This document shows, piece after piece, positions 22,255-33,924 of a stretch of DNA of 64,000 bases; position 1 is the first letter of the stretch, and each line of letters begins with the position of its first letter. This stretch comes from Phocoena phocoena (lineage: Eukaryota > Chordata > Mammalia > Artiodactyla > Phocoenidae): assembly GCF_963924675.1 (NCBI RefSeq), contig NC_089222.1, forward strand, positions 134,752,281 through 134,816,280, read 5' to 3'. Made by a program: the position numbers and the translations under genes. Under the pieces are notes generated by a model. It saw only the letters and a program-made list of their open reading frames with translations. It ran no database searches and was not told where the DNA came from.

Positions 22255-22472
22255 GGGCTTCCCTGGTGGCGCAGTGGTTGAGAGTCTGCCTGCTGATGCA
22301 GGGGACACGGGTTCGTGCCCCGGTCCGGGAAGATCCCACATGCTGCAGAGCTGCTGGGCCCGTGAGCCATGGCCGCTGAGCCTGCGCGCCCGGAGCCTGT
22401 GCTCCGCAACGGGAGAGGCCACAACAGTAAGAGGCCCGCGTACCGCAAAAACAAAACAAAACAAAACAAAAG
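22255..22472 (+). mobile_element. Short-form CHR SINE, sense
   Basis: The head 'gggcttccctggtggcgcag' and B-box region 'gggttcgtgcccc' are followed by the short body and a (CAAAA)n tail. The flanking duplication is 'aatcatgagaaacc' at 22241-22254 versus 'aataatgagaaacc' at 22473-22486 (13 of 14 bases). Confidence 0.95.
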
Positions 22473-22486
22473 AATAATGAGAAACC

Positions 22487-23264
22487 ACACGCACAATTGC
22501 CACATGTTAGGTGTAGAGTTTTTGCTGCTCGCTTGGTATCTTAAAATGATTCTATCTACGTTTGCTTTACCTCCATCAATCCCAAGATTTTAAGTGCTTG
22601 CAATTAATTTAAGAGTAATCTTTATAGTTACGACAGGTTGATTTCTATAAATGAAATCATTTGGTTGAAATTATGAATGCTGATTTTTCTCACAGTCAGT
22701 TAGCTGAGAGGATGCAATCCAGACTCAGAGCCTAGGAAACAGTTCATAAAAATGACCACAAATGCCACATTTAACCAACTATAAATTGAGGTCTGGACCA
22801 TTTAGTAACAGGTATTAAATCAGTTTAGGAGGGACATAATTATAATTTTGATTATCTTCTATATGACTCCTCTAGACATTTTCAGCAGAAATTCAAAGTG
22901 TTCCCAGAATATCAAAGCTAATGGACATTTCCGTATGGAAAAACTTTCAACTTTATATCTTTGGAAAATGTAAAATATTCAATACCTATGCATAAATCTC
23001 CACCTCTGTTTCCTTAGGACTTTTTGGTTTTGTCCTGTTTTTTAATGCTTGAATATGGAAGCTGTGGTGTAGGTGGCATTATTCCTATAAATCCTGGTTA
23101 ATTTTAGGAAGAAAACGGTTCCCAGGCTAACAGTCAACCATGCAAACAAACACTGACCTGGAATCATGGAGCCATAGAAAGTCAGGCTAAAGACAAATAC
23201 AAGTGTAATTAAACTTAGCATATACCTTTGTGATGGGAGCGCAGAATCAAGTCCTCTCCTATGC
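22487..23264. other. Unique AT-rich sequence, no gene seen
   Basis: No repeat family recognised with confidence. The stretch 23083-23160 shares a diverged ~75-bp match with 21970-22052. Confidence 0.45.
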
Positions 23265-23560
23265 TGTTGATGGCCACTTTTTTTGAGAGTAATTTGGCAG
23301 TCTTTACCAACATGTAAAATGTTTACACCCTCTGATCCAGAAATTCCACTTCTGGGACTATATCCTACTGAGCTATTTCCTCAAGTGTATGAGAACATAT
23401 AAAGAGGTTGATTATAATATTATTTGCAAAAGAGACACATTGGAGATAAGCTAAATGTCCATCCACAGGGGACTGACTGACTAACTTATGGGGAGAATTA
23501 TGGGGAGCCATACATATAGCATGCTCTATCTCTACATCTACATCTATATTGATACATAAA
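23265..23560 (+). mobile_element. Old L1M fragment, ORF2 3' end, sense
   Basis: The order 'gaaattccacttctgggact', 'ctaaatgtccatccacaggg' and 'aattatgggg' follows the ORF2 C-terminus of old L1s ('ccagaaattccacttct', 'aatgtccatcaata'). Confidence 0.75.
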
Positions 23561-23611
23561 ATTCTCTAAAAAAATGCACATCAAGCCATTAAGAAGATGA
23601 ATGATCATTTT

Positions 23612-23807
23612 TACAGCGGTACGCGGGCCTCTCACTGTTGTGGCCTCTCCCGTTGCGGAGCACAGGCTCCGGGCGCGCAGGCTCAGCGGCCATGGCTCAC
23701 GGGCCCAGCCGCTCTGCGGCATGTGGGATCTTCCCGGACCGGGGCACGAACCCGTGTCCCCTGCATCGGCAGGTGGACTCCCAACCACTGCGCCACCAGG
23801 GAAGCCC
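23612..23807 (-). mobile_element. Short-form CHR SINE, antisense
   Basis: It reads as the reverse complement of the copy at 22255-22472, ending 'gccaccagggaagccc'. No clear target duplication is visible, so the left edge is approximate. Confidence 0.92.
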
Positions 23808-24221
23808 AGCATGCCCTTTCTTATTACTCACATTTTTAACCAAAACCACACAATCCTTTTGTGCTTTAAAAAGAAATACAAGTTGAAAATACGTTTCCCA
23901 GGAACAGTTCACTGTTAAGGTGCTCATCCTCCTTGGCATGGGGAACATCAACTTCACAAGGCGGAAGAGAAGGGGGAGTTGGCCAGCAAAACTTCCTGGA
24001 CGCCCACGGGGATGGGGGTCCAGTGACAAAGGCTGAGGGAGTTACAGCCAAAGAGAAAAAAAATATCCCTTTCCCTAAGGGACTTACTGGGCATAATAAG
24101 TCTGTGGTTAAAAAAAAAAAGTAACATGAACGATGATTTGATTTACCCCAGCTGTAGGGTTTTAATAGTTTATGGTTATTATTGATTCTGTGACAACAGC
24201 ACATGTCATACAATGTAATAC
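23808..24221. other. Unique sequence, no gene seen
   Basis: No repeat or exon is recognised between the SINE and the MIR. Confidence 0.45.
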
Positions 24222-24470
24222 TCAAGAGTCCAGACTCTTGGGTCAGAGTATGGTCAACTCTGCCACTTCCTAGCTGTGGGGCTTTGGTAAGCTTAGAGTC
24301 TCTGGGCCTCAGTTTCCCTCTCTGTAAAATGGGGATAATTGTATTATCTATCTCACAAGGTTAATGTAAAGCACTTAATGCAAAACCTAGTATCTATCAT
24401 GTACTAGGCACATGCCATTAATTCAAGGGCCATAAATCTAGCTATTATTATTTTCATTGCTTATTATCAT
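24222..24470 (+). mobile_element. Nearly complete MIR SINE, sense
   Basis: It runs from 'caagagtccagactcttggg' through 'cctcagtttccctctctgta' to the 3' 'tagctattattattttc'. It is the best-preserved MIR here. Confidence 0.9.
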
Positions 24471-25734
24471 TACAACTAGTTTGGTTATCCATCCACTGCC
24501 CTTCACACAAAAGGACAGTGTGCTATAGTCTACATTTCTGAGGATGATCTGACCCACCATTAGTTCGATACGGGTTTTAGGTCACTCGACCAACAAAGAA
24601 ATTCATGCTTAACCAGCCCCAGGCTTTGCCTACATCACTGATCCACATTTTCAACGCAACAGACTGGGATGGGAGGGTCTGTGGACCTGAAACAAAGGCG
24701 GGCTCACCCGTAAATGCTGACAGAAACAGGCAGTTGTTTAACCAAGATGTCATTCGATCTGCAGAAATGGATACTTCCCCTGACTACAGCCAGGCTCCCA
24801 GGTGACCCTGACCCATGGGACAATTTCTTCTGCAGAGGACACAGGATTTCCAGCTCAGGAGCTGTTCTGTGGCAAAGCTGGAGCTGGTTTCAGTGATCAG
24901 ACACTCTTGTCCCTCCCACCCCCCACCCCCCATCTTCCAGGTTTAAGTCCTAAGATGACGGTCAGGGACTCCCAAATCCATCCCCTTTGCCTGAGGGTGG
25001 TGTTAGGCAGGAAAGTTCCTAGAATAGAAACTCACTTACGTCACCCGGAGGAGACACAGACACAGAAGGCTGGGGGCCCAGGCAGCCACCCTGGCTTCCC
25101 CTCATGGTGTTTCTACATCTTTCTGGAAACCCAGTCCATGCTCCTGCCTTCAATCCTGCAACTTACACATGAGCTTCACCGGCACCGAGTCCTAAACCCC
25201 AAATCCTACATGCCCTTTTTGCTGCTTCACCAGATTTCACTTGACTAATTCATTCTTCCAGTTCTAATCCCCATGAGAGCAATTAGACAGTCCCACTCAT
25301 CTTTGGCAAGCTAGAGAAACTAGTCAGACACTATAGACCCAGGTCAGGTGGTGTAGACAATGGCTATTTAAGCCTATTAGGTAGTTATGAGTGGACAGGC
25401 AATGACTGACATCTCTAGTAACCAGTAAGACCTAGGGAAGAGACTCTTCTCCCTTCTCATTGGCCAGCACAATGTCTAGAGGTCCTGAACTGACAAGAAG
25501 CTGTTCTCATATATAGGTGCAGGGGACCATGGGGCAGGTAGAAACCTTGGCTGTCTTTTCTGTGACTAAAATACAATTGTATTTTTCTGTGATCTAGACT
25601 TTATTCCATAGCTTTTTTCTTATCAGATGTAACTCATAACAAGGATGACCCAAAAAGTCATTTTTTATGAGATTATCTACCTTTTACTACTAATACAGAT
25701 GCTTTATGTACAGCTCTTTATTTATCCTTTATCA
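24471..25734. other. Unique sequence, no gene seen
   Basis: The 148-codon plus-strand frame at 24802-25248 has no recognisable domain and overlaps other frames. I see no repeat family. Confidence 0.5.
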
Positions 25735-25925
25735 ATTCAAACTGCTTTCACATATGTTCATTTGTTTGGGTCATATACAAGGTGAGGTGTATCTTATTAT
25801 CTCCTTTCTACAGAGGCAAATGCAGCTCAGAGAGGTTGAGGGATTAGCCCAAGGTCACAGAGCAAGAAAGTGAGACTGGAATTAGAATCCAGGTTTTCAA
25901 ACTCTTGGGTCGGTCTTCCTTACAT
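25735..25925 (-). mobile_element. MIR SINE, antisense
   Basis: 'cagctcagagaggttgaggg' and 'ggtcacagagcaagaaagtg' match the reverse complement of the MIR core, and the left side matches its 3' end. Confidence 0.8.
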
Positions 25926-26559
25926 GTTTTTGAACATTCTGTGGGATATTCAAAAAAATATTTCTGAAATGAACTAGATCTCACTTTTTCCCTGTCTCTC
26001 TTTTATTGACAGCAGATATAAGGATCCACCAGTGAAACAGTAACCCATTAGCTGGGCCTGTCAGGAAGTGAAAAGTGTCCCACAGAAATTCTCCTTATTG
26101 AAGGGACGCCTGGTCATGACCATTGGGGGCGGGGGTGGTGTGTCTCAACCACACGCAGATTTCAGTGACCTGGGAACCTGGTCCCCAGGCTGTGAGCGCC
26201 CCTCCTGTGCTCCCATTTCCTTGTGGAAGACATCTGCTCCTCTCTGGCCTCTGAGCAGAGGTGGGTGACCCAAGCCATAGGTGGCCAGACTGCCTTAGAC
26301 TCTGTCCTTCTCCTCAGCCAGCAAAAAACAGTCGAACATACATCTGGCGTGTGGCGACCTCAGTGGGAGTCTGCACCCACATTCTTGCTTTCAGCCACAT
26401 TTTTATGGCTTGGAAACTCATCACTGGGTGGCAGTTTGCCAAAGAAGGAGCAAAATGGGACCAGCCTTGCCATGTAAACAAATTCATGTGTATAAGCACA
26501 CGTTCCTGAAACGTGGTAAAAGGGAGAGGTCTTTTCTCACTCCCAAGAACCCTGAAGCC
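25926..26559. other. Unique sequence, no gene seen
   Basis: No repeat or exon is recognised. A short G-run lies near 26123-26137. Confidence 0.45.
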
Positions 26560-26665
26560 ATTCAAGGCAAATGACTTGCCCAAGGGCAAGCAGCTAACTG
26601 CTGGCAAGGGCCGGGCCAAATAGAACCTGGGTCTCTGGATGACTGGAACGAAGCCCAGTGCCTCG
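26560..26665 (-). mobile_element. MIR fragment, antisense
   Basis: 'aaatgacttgcccaagggca' followed by 'agcagctaactgctggcaag' matches the antisense MIR core. Confidence 0.65.
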
Positions 26666-26803
26666 ATGGAGCCAACAACACATGATTCACTCACCCCAAA
26701 TGACGTTGGCATCTGCCAATGAAAACCAGAGCAAGACGCAGAAATTGCGAGAGGGTCCTCCTCTTACCTTTCCAAGACTGGTCACTAGCACTCAGAGTCC
26801 TTT

Positions 26804-26870
26804 TTGTTATTTTCTTAAAATTGAAGTATAGTTGATTTACAGTATTAGCTTCTGTGGTACAGCAAAGTGA

Positions 26871-26918
<48 letters not shown>

Positions 26919-27059
26919 CTTCTTTATACTCTTTTCCATTATGGTTTATCTCAGGATATATCGTTCCCTGTGCTATACAATAGCACCATGTTGTTTATCC
27001 ATTCTATATGTAATAGTTTGCATCTACTAACCCCAAACTCCCAGTCCATCCATCCCCCA
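26804..27059 (-). mobile_element. 5'-truncated L1, 3' UTR end, antisense
   Basis: 'ttgaagtatagttgatttac', 'ttccattatggtttatctca' and 'ccctgtgctatacaatagca' follow the antisense 3' UTR shared with 34846-35110 and 39589-39800. A perfect 12-bp duplication 'tcagagtccttt' flanks it (26792-26803 and 27060-27071). Confidence 0.9.
26874..26915. repeat. (TA)n microsatellite inside L1
   Basis: About 21 AT units lie within the antisense L1 3' UTR, an expansion of its natural 'atatatat' segment. Confidence 0.95.
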
Positions 27060-27071
27060 TCAGAGTCCTTT

Positions 27072-29907
27072 CTGGAACTCCTTCTGAAGCCTGGGCCCCT
27101 CAGGGAAACAGCCACAGAGTGAGTAAACAAACGAACGCAGACCAATCATCCCCAAAATGATGGAATCAAGCCAAGGTGTCAGGGCTGGCCGAGGGCTTAA
27201 AAACATGTCTGTAAGAATTCATCCTGAATCCACATGTGTTGAATCATAAGACCGTTATACTGCCCCATGCCCCTTAGGAAAGGATGTAGAAGAACAGTGG
27301 GTGATCCGTGTTGGCAAAGATGTTGCCGAGCGGGAAGCAGGGACAACAGGATAAACCTCTTTCTGGGCATCTGGAATTCTGGAAGATGCTTCTGCCCTCA
27401 ACAGTGATCGCCGGGCATGGCAAGAGGTAGACGGTCCCTGGCCAAAACTGTAACTGGGATGGCATGATTTTCTGCAGAAACACAGCAGAGACGCAGAATA
27501 CCCCTTCCTTCCTTGGAGCCTGCAAGGGCTCCCATCTTAAACAGCTGCCTGTTTGGGGCAGGCTTTCTACATATAAAAATGTCAGGTGTCAGGGGCTGGG
27601 TAGAGGGCAGGGAGAGGCAGGAGGGGGACACTGGTGCCTGACCCCATGCACGACAGGCCCTTGCACCCCCAGCAGGTGAGGTGCACTGTTGACATCAGGT
27701 AGGGGGTCCCTCCTCACCTGACTTGCGCCAGGTAGGGCAGGACAAGGCCTCCTTGTTTTGGTGCCAGACAAGTGTCTGTGGTCAGGAGCCACAGACACAT
27801 ATGCCACAGACTACACAGACCATTCCCAAAGACCTGCGCCACCCAGATCAGCGGGGGCTCCACGACATTAGCAAATGAAGAATGTTGAAACAGGGACAAA
27901 TTGTCATCCACTTTATGCATTCACTTTCCACCTAGAAACACAAGGCATAAACAATTCCACTATTCACAGAATAATGGCAGGTATGCAAAACATTCTTTCA
28001 TGGTGCACTTCAATGGGGCTTGGTGTTGGGACCAAGAGTAAGTTGAGTTCTTTGCAACAGGTTGGCCTTCGGGGACCAAATCTGCAGACAGCCTTGTTCA
28101 GAAAGAGCTCCCCAAGTCTAAGCTTGAAGTCTGGAAGAAGTGGGCCCAGGTGATGCCTCTCCAGGCCCTCTTATTGGATCAGATGTTTCCTCCATAAATA
28201 GGTAAGCTCAAGTTCCCCAGACTCTGGCTTTGGGATGGGGAAAGCAGGAACAACCCTGGCTTCTGTATAATATGAGCATTTGTCTAAAGCCACTTTCTGG
28301 ATGCTTTTTCGCCTGGAGATGTAACCCAAGTCCGAGGAGCCTTCATTTTCATTTACCGTGTAAGCACGTGGTACCCATGTTACCTGGCCTCGAGGTCGCT
28401 CTGTCCTCCCTTCCCTGGTTCAGTTCCTGAGAGGAGACTGGACTGGACACCCTGGGCCACTGGGATCCCCCTTGGCGTCTCCTTGCTGCCTCACACCCGC
28501 CCCATCTGGAAATTACCAAGTCCTTACGGACTTTGCTCTTTATTCATCCACAAAGAATGTAAGAATCCGTTTTTCAAGAACTGAATAGAAACCCCCTCGT
28601 CACCGTATCAGGGCGGCTGTTCCACGCCAACTCAGTAATTGCCCCGTTTCTAGTGCCTTTTTTCCCTCCACCAAAACCAACTTAAGCTGATTACCATCAT
28701 CTCAAACAACCTCACTGGGCTCTAGATATATCCATTTAATATGGCCAAGACAAGCAGACAACTGCTGTTTTCAAAAGACGATCTGACAGATTCTATTCAC
28801 TTTCAAAGTAGCTCTCCACGGCTGGAATAATTATCTTTCATTTCCCTCATTCTGACACCTTTCAATGATTTGTTGACATCTGAAGAGTTATGGGCAATCT
28901 TAGAAGAGGCAGCTGGACTTTCCACCCCCAAAGACACAAATACAGAAAGGATTCCCATACAGCATCTGAAATAACTCTGTTCTTTGCAAATGGATATCCA
29001 AATCTGCATGTTAATAGGGGCACTTTTATCTTCAAATATAACCTCAGAAGGAGAAAGCGGGACGGTATTCATTTAACTGGTTCGCTGCCAGCTCGAGAGA
29101 AAATGCACCTTTCTCTGAAAACCTGGGTTCCCTCACTTGACTGATAAAAACAAACAAAACAAACCCAGAGCCAATATCCCGAGTTTTCAAACATCTGATG
29201 TTTGGTGCCGTCTTCTGTGGAGGGAGAACAGCAGGAGAAACCCAAGCAAATGGCAAGAGGCCTCCACTCTTTCCTCTGTGGCCAACAGGGTTTTAAGTGA
29301 GTATGACTGACATAGCGACTGTTAATAATGTGTACTTATAGCCCTTGCTTGAGGGTGTCTCTAAGTGCCTTCCCAGCGAACACAGGCCTCAGGCTGCTGG
29401 AAGGAGCTGGCCGCAGGGATGAGCCTCCTGCCTTGGTCGCAGCTCCGGTTCCTATCTCAGCACAAGGAGGCACACTGTCTTGCAAACCTGGACTAAATGG
29501 GGTCGGGGGAGTTTTTAAAAGACAGTATGTATAACATTTTGATATGTTATCCAACTATAAGAATAGAGTCTATCACAAGCAGGATAGATAGGTAATGCCA
29601 ATGTCTCTGGATTCTTTTCTCTCTCTTCTTGGATTTCTCCCTCCCCCAATTTGAAAACTTCAGTGGGCAATTCTAGTAGTCTGTCAGGCTGAGTGCTTGG
29701 TAGATTTCGGCATAGGGAACTAGTGCCCTGAGTGCAAGCAAAGGTGGGATTCACCTGCCATAGTTCTCCGAGGTAAATAAGCAAAAAGGCAATAGAGAAG
29801 GGAAATGGAACAAGTAGGCTGAAGTTTTCAGCCTGGAGTGATCACAGACCGGAGCCTGTCTGTGGTGGTCGGGAGCCTTCCACACCCACACTGCTGGGGA
29901 TCCAGAG
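27072..29907. other. Unique sequence, no gene seen
   Basis: A ~2.8-kb repeat-poor stretch. 'aagtcc' and 'ggactt' form an inverted pair at about 28518-28533. No exon or RNA gene is recognised. Confidence 0.5.
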
Positions 29908-30531
29908 GTGGCTGGACCAGGGGAGGGGCTGCCAGGGAGGACTTGGCAAGGAAACCGGCGGTGGGGGTTGGTTTGTGTTCAGAGAGTGCACGGCAGTGAG
30001 ACTGCTGGAGTTGAAGGCACTCATTTGAGTTTTCCAGCTCCTATCAGATCGCAGCCACCCCCCACCGCGTCTACCCCCCAAAAGGGGCAAGCCTCCAAGG
30101 ACCTGAGAACACCTCATCCACCGGTCACTTCTCTTCCCAGGCTTTCAGCCGCAGTCTCTCAGTCAACAGCGCCCCTTACTGGCCAGTGGGCTGTAAAGCC
30201 ACACAGCTCTGGGGCTCCTCCCCAGATTGCAACCTGGAAATCGACATGTATTTGTTTCAACTCTATTTATAGAATTTGGGGCACAGGGGGAATAGCGGCC
30301 CTAGAAATCCCAGCTCAAGGCTCCCGACAACCCCTCTGTCTTGAATTCTGGTCTCGGCAAAGTTGGGTTTATCTGCAGCGGGTTTATCGTCAAGGGAGCT
30401 GCTTCTCCCAGGAGACCAATAACCACAAACACACTGTGTGTGATCCTAGCAGATCCAAGCATCAAGAAGCCTTCACCAATATCAAACATCCTGGCGGGAG
30501 AATCTGTTCCCTGCGAGCAGGATGGATTTGA
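29908..30531 (+). other. 207-codon open frame, unrecognised
   Basis: This is the longest open frame outside the L1. It is Ser, Pro and Thr rich in its first half, with no domain, signal peptide or membrane segment that I can see. No start context, splice site or poly(A) signal supports it. GC-rich stretches often stay open by chance, so I list it as an observation, not a gene. Confidence 0.15.
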
Positions 30532-30589
30532 ATTCTAAGTGGTTGAAGTCAGAGGGCAGTCATTAAAAGCCAGAGAGGGATTGGCCCCT

Positions 30590-30960
30590 TGCTGAATTTC
30601 TCCAAAGAAACCCTCCGGATTAAAGGTTCATTAGCAAACCGTAGTGGGTCAGCTGATCACCAGAGAGAGACGAAGACTGGCAGAGGCAGCAGCTGGGCGG
30701 GCGGGGAAAGCTGACCTGGGTTATTTTGGGTGAGGGGCGGCACACAGGGAGACAGAGAGGTGGAGGGAGTTTATTTTGGTTGAGGAGCTTTATTTTGCTT
30801 TCTAGCTTGTGAGGATTCGATCCCCCTGGGTAATTTAAAGTTTGTAAAGAACCCGGGAATTTCCTAGAGGGAAAGCGCCATCACAAATAAAATAAAGGGG
30901 TCACCGTCCTCGTGTTGGTGGAGAAGGGTGTCCAAGGCGGTGCCGTCAGGTTCTTAGGTT
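30590..30960. promoter_or_regulatory. Candidate conserved noncoding element
   Basis: A repeat-free block holds a repeated 'tttattttg' word (at about 30771 and 30790), 'gtaatttaaagtttgtaaag' and a mirror-like 'gggaatttcc' at about 30855 that matches an NF-kappaB-type site. Function is inferred only. Confidence 0.3.
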
Positions 30961-31289
30961 TTTAGCTAACAGGGTTAGGTACCACTTGCGGGCATTTTAG
31001 GGAAGCTGCTTCTCACGTTTGGAGAGCATTTATTGTTCTGGTGACTGTGCTGTGATTTTCCATCTGTGAATTCATTTAATTCTCACAACAGATCAAATGC
31101 ACTAATTAATTTATTCTGAATCCATATGTGCTTAATCAAAATAACTTTATAATGCCCGCCACCGCTCTTGGAAAATGGGGGTTAGTTTAGCTGGCTGCTC
31201 TGAGTCAGGCTTCTTAATCCCTCCCAAGGCCACTGTCAATATGCTGTACCCTATTCAGGCGTCAGCAGTGACTTCTCACGCCTGCTCCA
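30961..31289. other. Unique sequence, no gene seen
   Basis: AT-rich DNA with no recognised feature. Confidence 0.4.
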
Positions 31290-31390
31290 TCAAGTCTGAT
31301 TTCCTCTGCCTTCCTGGCCAAGCCTTTTATAACGCTCTTCTGCCCCCTCTTCTTCCAGCTTCTCCCCTATGTCTCCGAGCAAATTCATAA
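31290..31390 (+). mobile_element. Possible L2 fragment, sense
   Basis: 'gccaagccttttataacgct' followed by C/T-rich text resembles a 3' segment of L2. The match is weak. Confidence 0.35.
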
Positions 31391-31506
31391 CCCCAGGAGT
31401 GGGTCCAGTGTCCCAGATGGGAGGGGCGTGACATTCCATAATCAAACAGTCTTGCTATTATCTGGTAGAACACATCAAGACTCATAGAACATACACATTG
31501 TCTTTT

Positions 31507-31713
31507 TTTTTTTTTTTTTTTGCGCTACGCGGGCCTCTCACTGCTGTGGCCTCTCTCGTTGCGGAGCACAGGCTCCGGACGCGCAGGCTCAGCGGCCATG
31601 GCTCACGGGCCCAGCCGCTCCGCGGCATGTGGGATCCTCCCGGACCGGGGCACGAACCCGCGTCCCCTGCATCGGCAGGCGGACTCTCAACCACTGCGCC
31701 ACCAGGGAAGCCC
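31507..31713 (-). mobile_element. Short-form CHR SINE, antisense
   Basis: A T-run is followed by 'tacgcgggcctctcactgct' and ends 'accagggaagccc'. A perfect 13-bp duplication 'cacattgtctttt' flanks it (31494-31506 and 31714-31726). Confidence 0.96.
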
Positions 31714-32034
31714 CACATTGTCTTTTATTTCAACTTTGGATGTTACTTTCCAACACATACAGAGTCTGCAGGCACGGGGGGTCTGGGGAGTGCTTTCCCA
31801 ATAGGCATGCACACCCCTCAGTTCCGGACTTTTGAGGAACACCATGCAATCATCTGCTTAAGAAGAAGAGAAAACTACACTCCCCGTTGTAAAAATGTGT
31901 CCAATGCTGGGAAATATAGCAACAGACAGTCCTTCAAAGCCAGGCTGAAACACTAACTGGCCCACTCGAGGTTATCACGTTATCCATTAATTATTATTGA
32001 GTGGGCCCATTTTCTGATGTCACCTTGTAGATTT

Positions 32035-32455
32035 TTTTTAAAACATCTTTCCTTTAATTTTTAAATAATTTCAAAAGTATAGAAAAGTTGCAAGGTTAGT
32101 ACAAAGAATTTTATTTCCTAATTCATTTGAGAGTAAGTTGCGGATATAATGCTCGGTCACCCTAAAATACTTCACTGTGTAGTTCCTACAAACCAAGACA
32201 TTCTCTGTCATAAAATACAGCCCTTAAAATGAGGAAATTAATATGATAGATGCTACCATCCAATCTTCAAATGCCATTCCGTTTTCTCCAGTTGTTTCAA
32301 TAATGCCCCTCATGGCCAAAGGACCCAATCCAGGATTCTGCATCACATTTAGTGGTCACATCTCTCAAGATGCCTCCAATCTGGAGCAGTTCCCATCTGC
32401 CTTTCGTGACCTTGACACATTTGGAGATTACAGGCCAATGATTTTGTAGAATGTG
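32035..32455. mobile_element. Old interspersed repeat, probably L1-derived
   Basis: The series 'agtaagttgcggatataatg', 'ccaagacattctctgtcata' and 'gccaatgattttgtagaatg' follows a common ancient repeat that I associate with old L1 3' regions. Family and strand are uncertain. Confidence 0.4.
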
Positions 32456-32499
32456 TGGATTTTTCAGATGACTCCTCATTATTAAACTCAGACTATGCA

Positions 32500-33050
32500 T
32501 CTTCTGGGTAGATACTGAAAATAATTGATAGCAGGGATGCAAAGAGGTATCTGTACAACCATGTTGATAATGGCATCATTCACAATAGCCCAAAGGTGGA
32601 AGTAACCCAAGTGTCCATCAACAGATGAATGGATAAACAAACTGTGGTCTATCCACCAATGGAATATTATTCAGCCATAAAAAAGGAAGAAAATTTTGAC
32701 ACAGGCTACATCATGTGAACCTTGAGGACGTTATGCTAAATGAAATAAACCAGGCACAAAAGGACCAATACTGTGTGATTCCACTTACACAAGGCACCTA
32801 GAATAGTCAAATCCATAGAGACAGAAAGTAGAATGGTAGTTGCCAGAAGCTGGGGAGTTGCTCTTTAACGGGTGCAGAGCTTCTGTTTTACAAGACAAAA
32901 AGAGTTCTGTGGGTGGGTGGTGGCTAGGGTTGCAGACAATGTGGATGTGCTTAATGCCGATAAACTATACCCCGAAAAGTGGTCAGGTTGGTAAATGTTA
33001 TGTGATGTGTGTTTTACCACAATTTTAGAAAACAAGTAAGTTGTCTCTTC
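32500..33050 (+). mobile_element. Old L1M 3' end, sense
   Basis: It holds 'aagtgtccatcaacagatga', 'ccaatggaatattattcagc' and 'tagttgccagaagctgggga', the usual end of ORF2 and start of the 3' UTR of an L1M. The reading frame is broken. Confidence 0.85.
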
Positions 33051-33052
33051 AC

Positions 33053-33150
33053 CTCTAGAGTGGGGAGGGGGTGGTTGTGAAAATTAAATGAAATAATATA
33101 CATAAAGTACGAGGTTCAGTGCATAGTAGGTGCTTAATAAATGACAGCAA
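33053..33150 (+). mobile_element. MIR 3' fragment, sense
   Basis: 'gtgaaaattaaatgaaataa' and 'gtgcatagtaggtgcttaat' match the MIR 3' end. Confidence 0.7.
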
Positions 33151-33744
33151 GCATGATGGCTTTACAAGGTGCTTAGGAGATACTGGAGAAATTCATTAAG
33201 AGATACATTTTGTTCTCCTTCAAGAAAAGCCTTCTGAGTTTTGTACGATGGGGAATGGAGGGGAGGAAAGTTGGAAGAGTTCGGCCAGACTTTGGTGCAG
33301 AGGTAACACGGGGACTGCTGACAGAGCATGTGACTGACCACATTGCAAGGGTCCCTCCCACTGCTTCTGAAGTTGGTCCTTGAGAATCATTTCTGTGGCA
33401 AAAGCAACATCTCCAGCAGGCCCCTCCGTAGAAGTACATATGTTAACCTAGAGGGAGAATCCAATAGCACGCTAATGCCCATTAGCAAGGAGTGTGTGGC
33501 TGGATTATCTTGCTGTCACCTGGCAGGAAGCAGGAGCCTGCAGAGAAGGGCACCCATTAGGCATATTGTGTTGGGAGAGAGGAGTAGGGAAGGCCAGGAG
33601 AATGGCATGTGGTCCAGAGGCAATGCCCCGATGGAGGGCACAGTCAGCTCCCAAGTTCAAAGGAAAAGCCCAAGCTTCGCTCTAGACCACCTGCTCTAAC
33701 GCCATCCATGCTCAGCACATCACAGCCTACAGCAGGCACCGCCT
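33151..33744. other. Unique sequence, no gene seen
   Basis: No repeat or exon recognised. The 118-codon frame at 33343-33699 has no known domain. Confidence 0.45.
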
Positions 33745-33895
33745 TGTTGATGCTTCCAACAATTTTGTGAGGCAGGTATCATCGGCTCCATTTTACAGAT
33801 GGGAGACTGAAGCTCAAAGCAGTCAGGTGGCTTTTGGTGAACAGGAAGCAGCCCACCAGGACTCAAATCCTGCTCTGCTGATTTCTCCATTTGGC
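33745..33895 (-). mobile_element. MIR SINE, antisense
   Basis: 'ccattttacagatgggagac' and 'caccaggactcaaatcctgc' match the reverse complement of MIR. Confidence 0.8.
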
Positions 33896-33924
33896 ATTCT
33901 TGGCAAAACTGGTATCTGTACATT

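Noticed and set aside
23597..23918. A recurring family of ~70-100 residue open frames ('LRSTGSGRAGSAAMAHGPSR' and similar), seen also near 22208, 31498, 33983, 49686, 51326, 59118 and 62903
   Set aside because: They are readthroughs of the CHR SINE, mostly antisense, in all frames. The same 'protein' appears wherever the SINE lies, so it is not a gene family.
26874..26915. (TA)n as an origin or promoter
   Set aside because: It sits inside an antisense L1 3' UTR and is best explained as microsatellite expansion.
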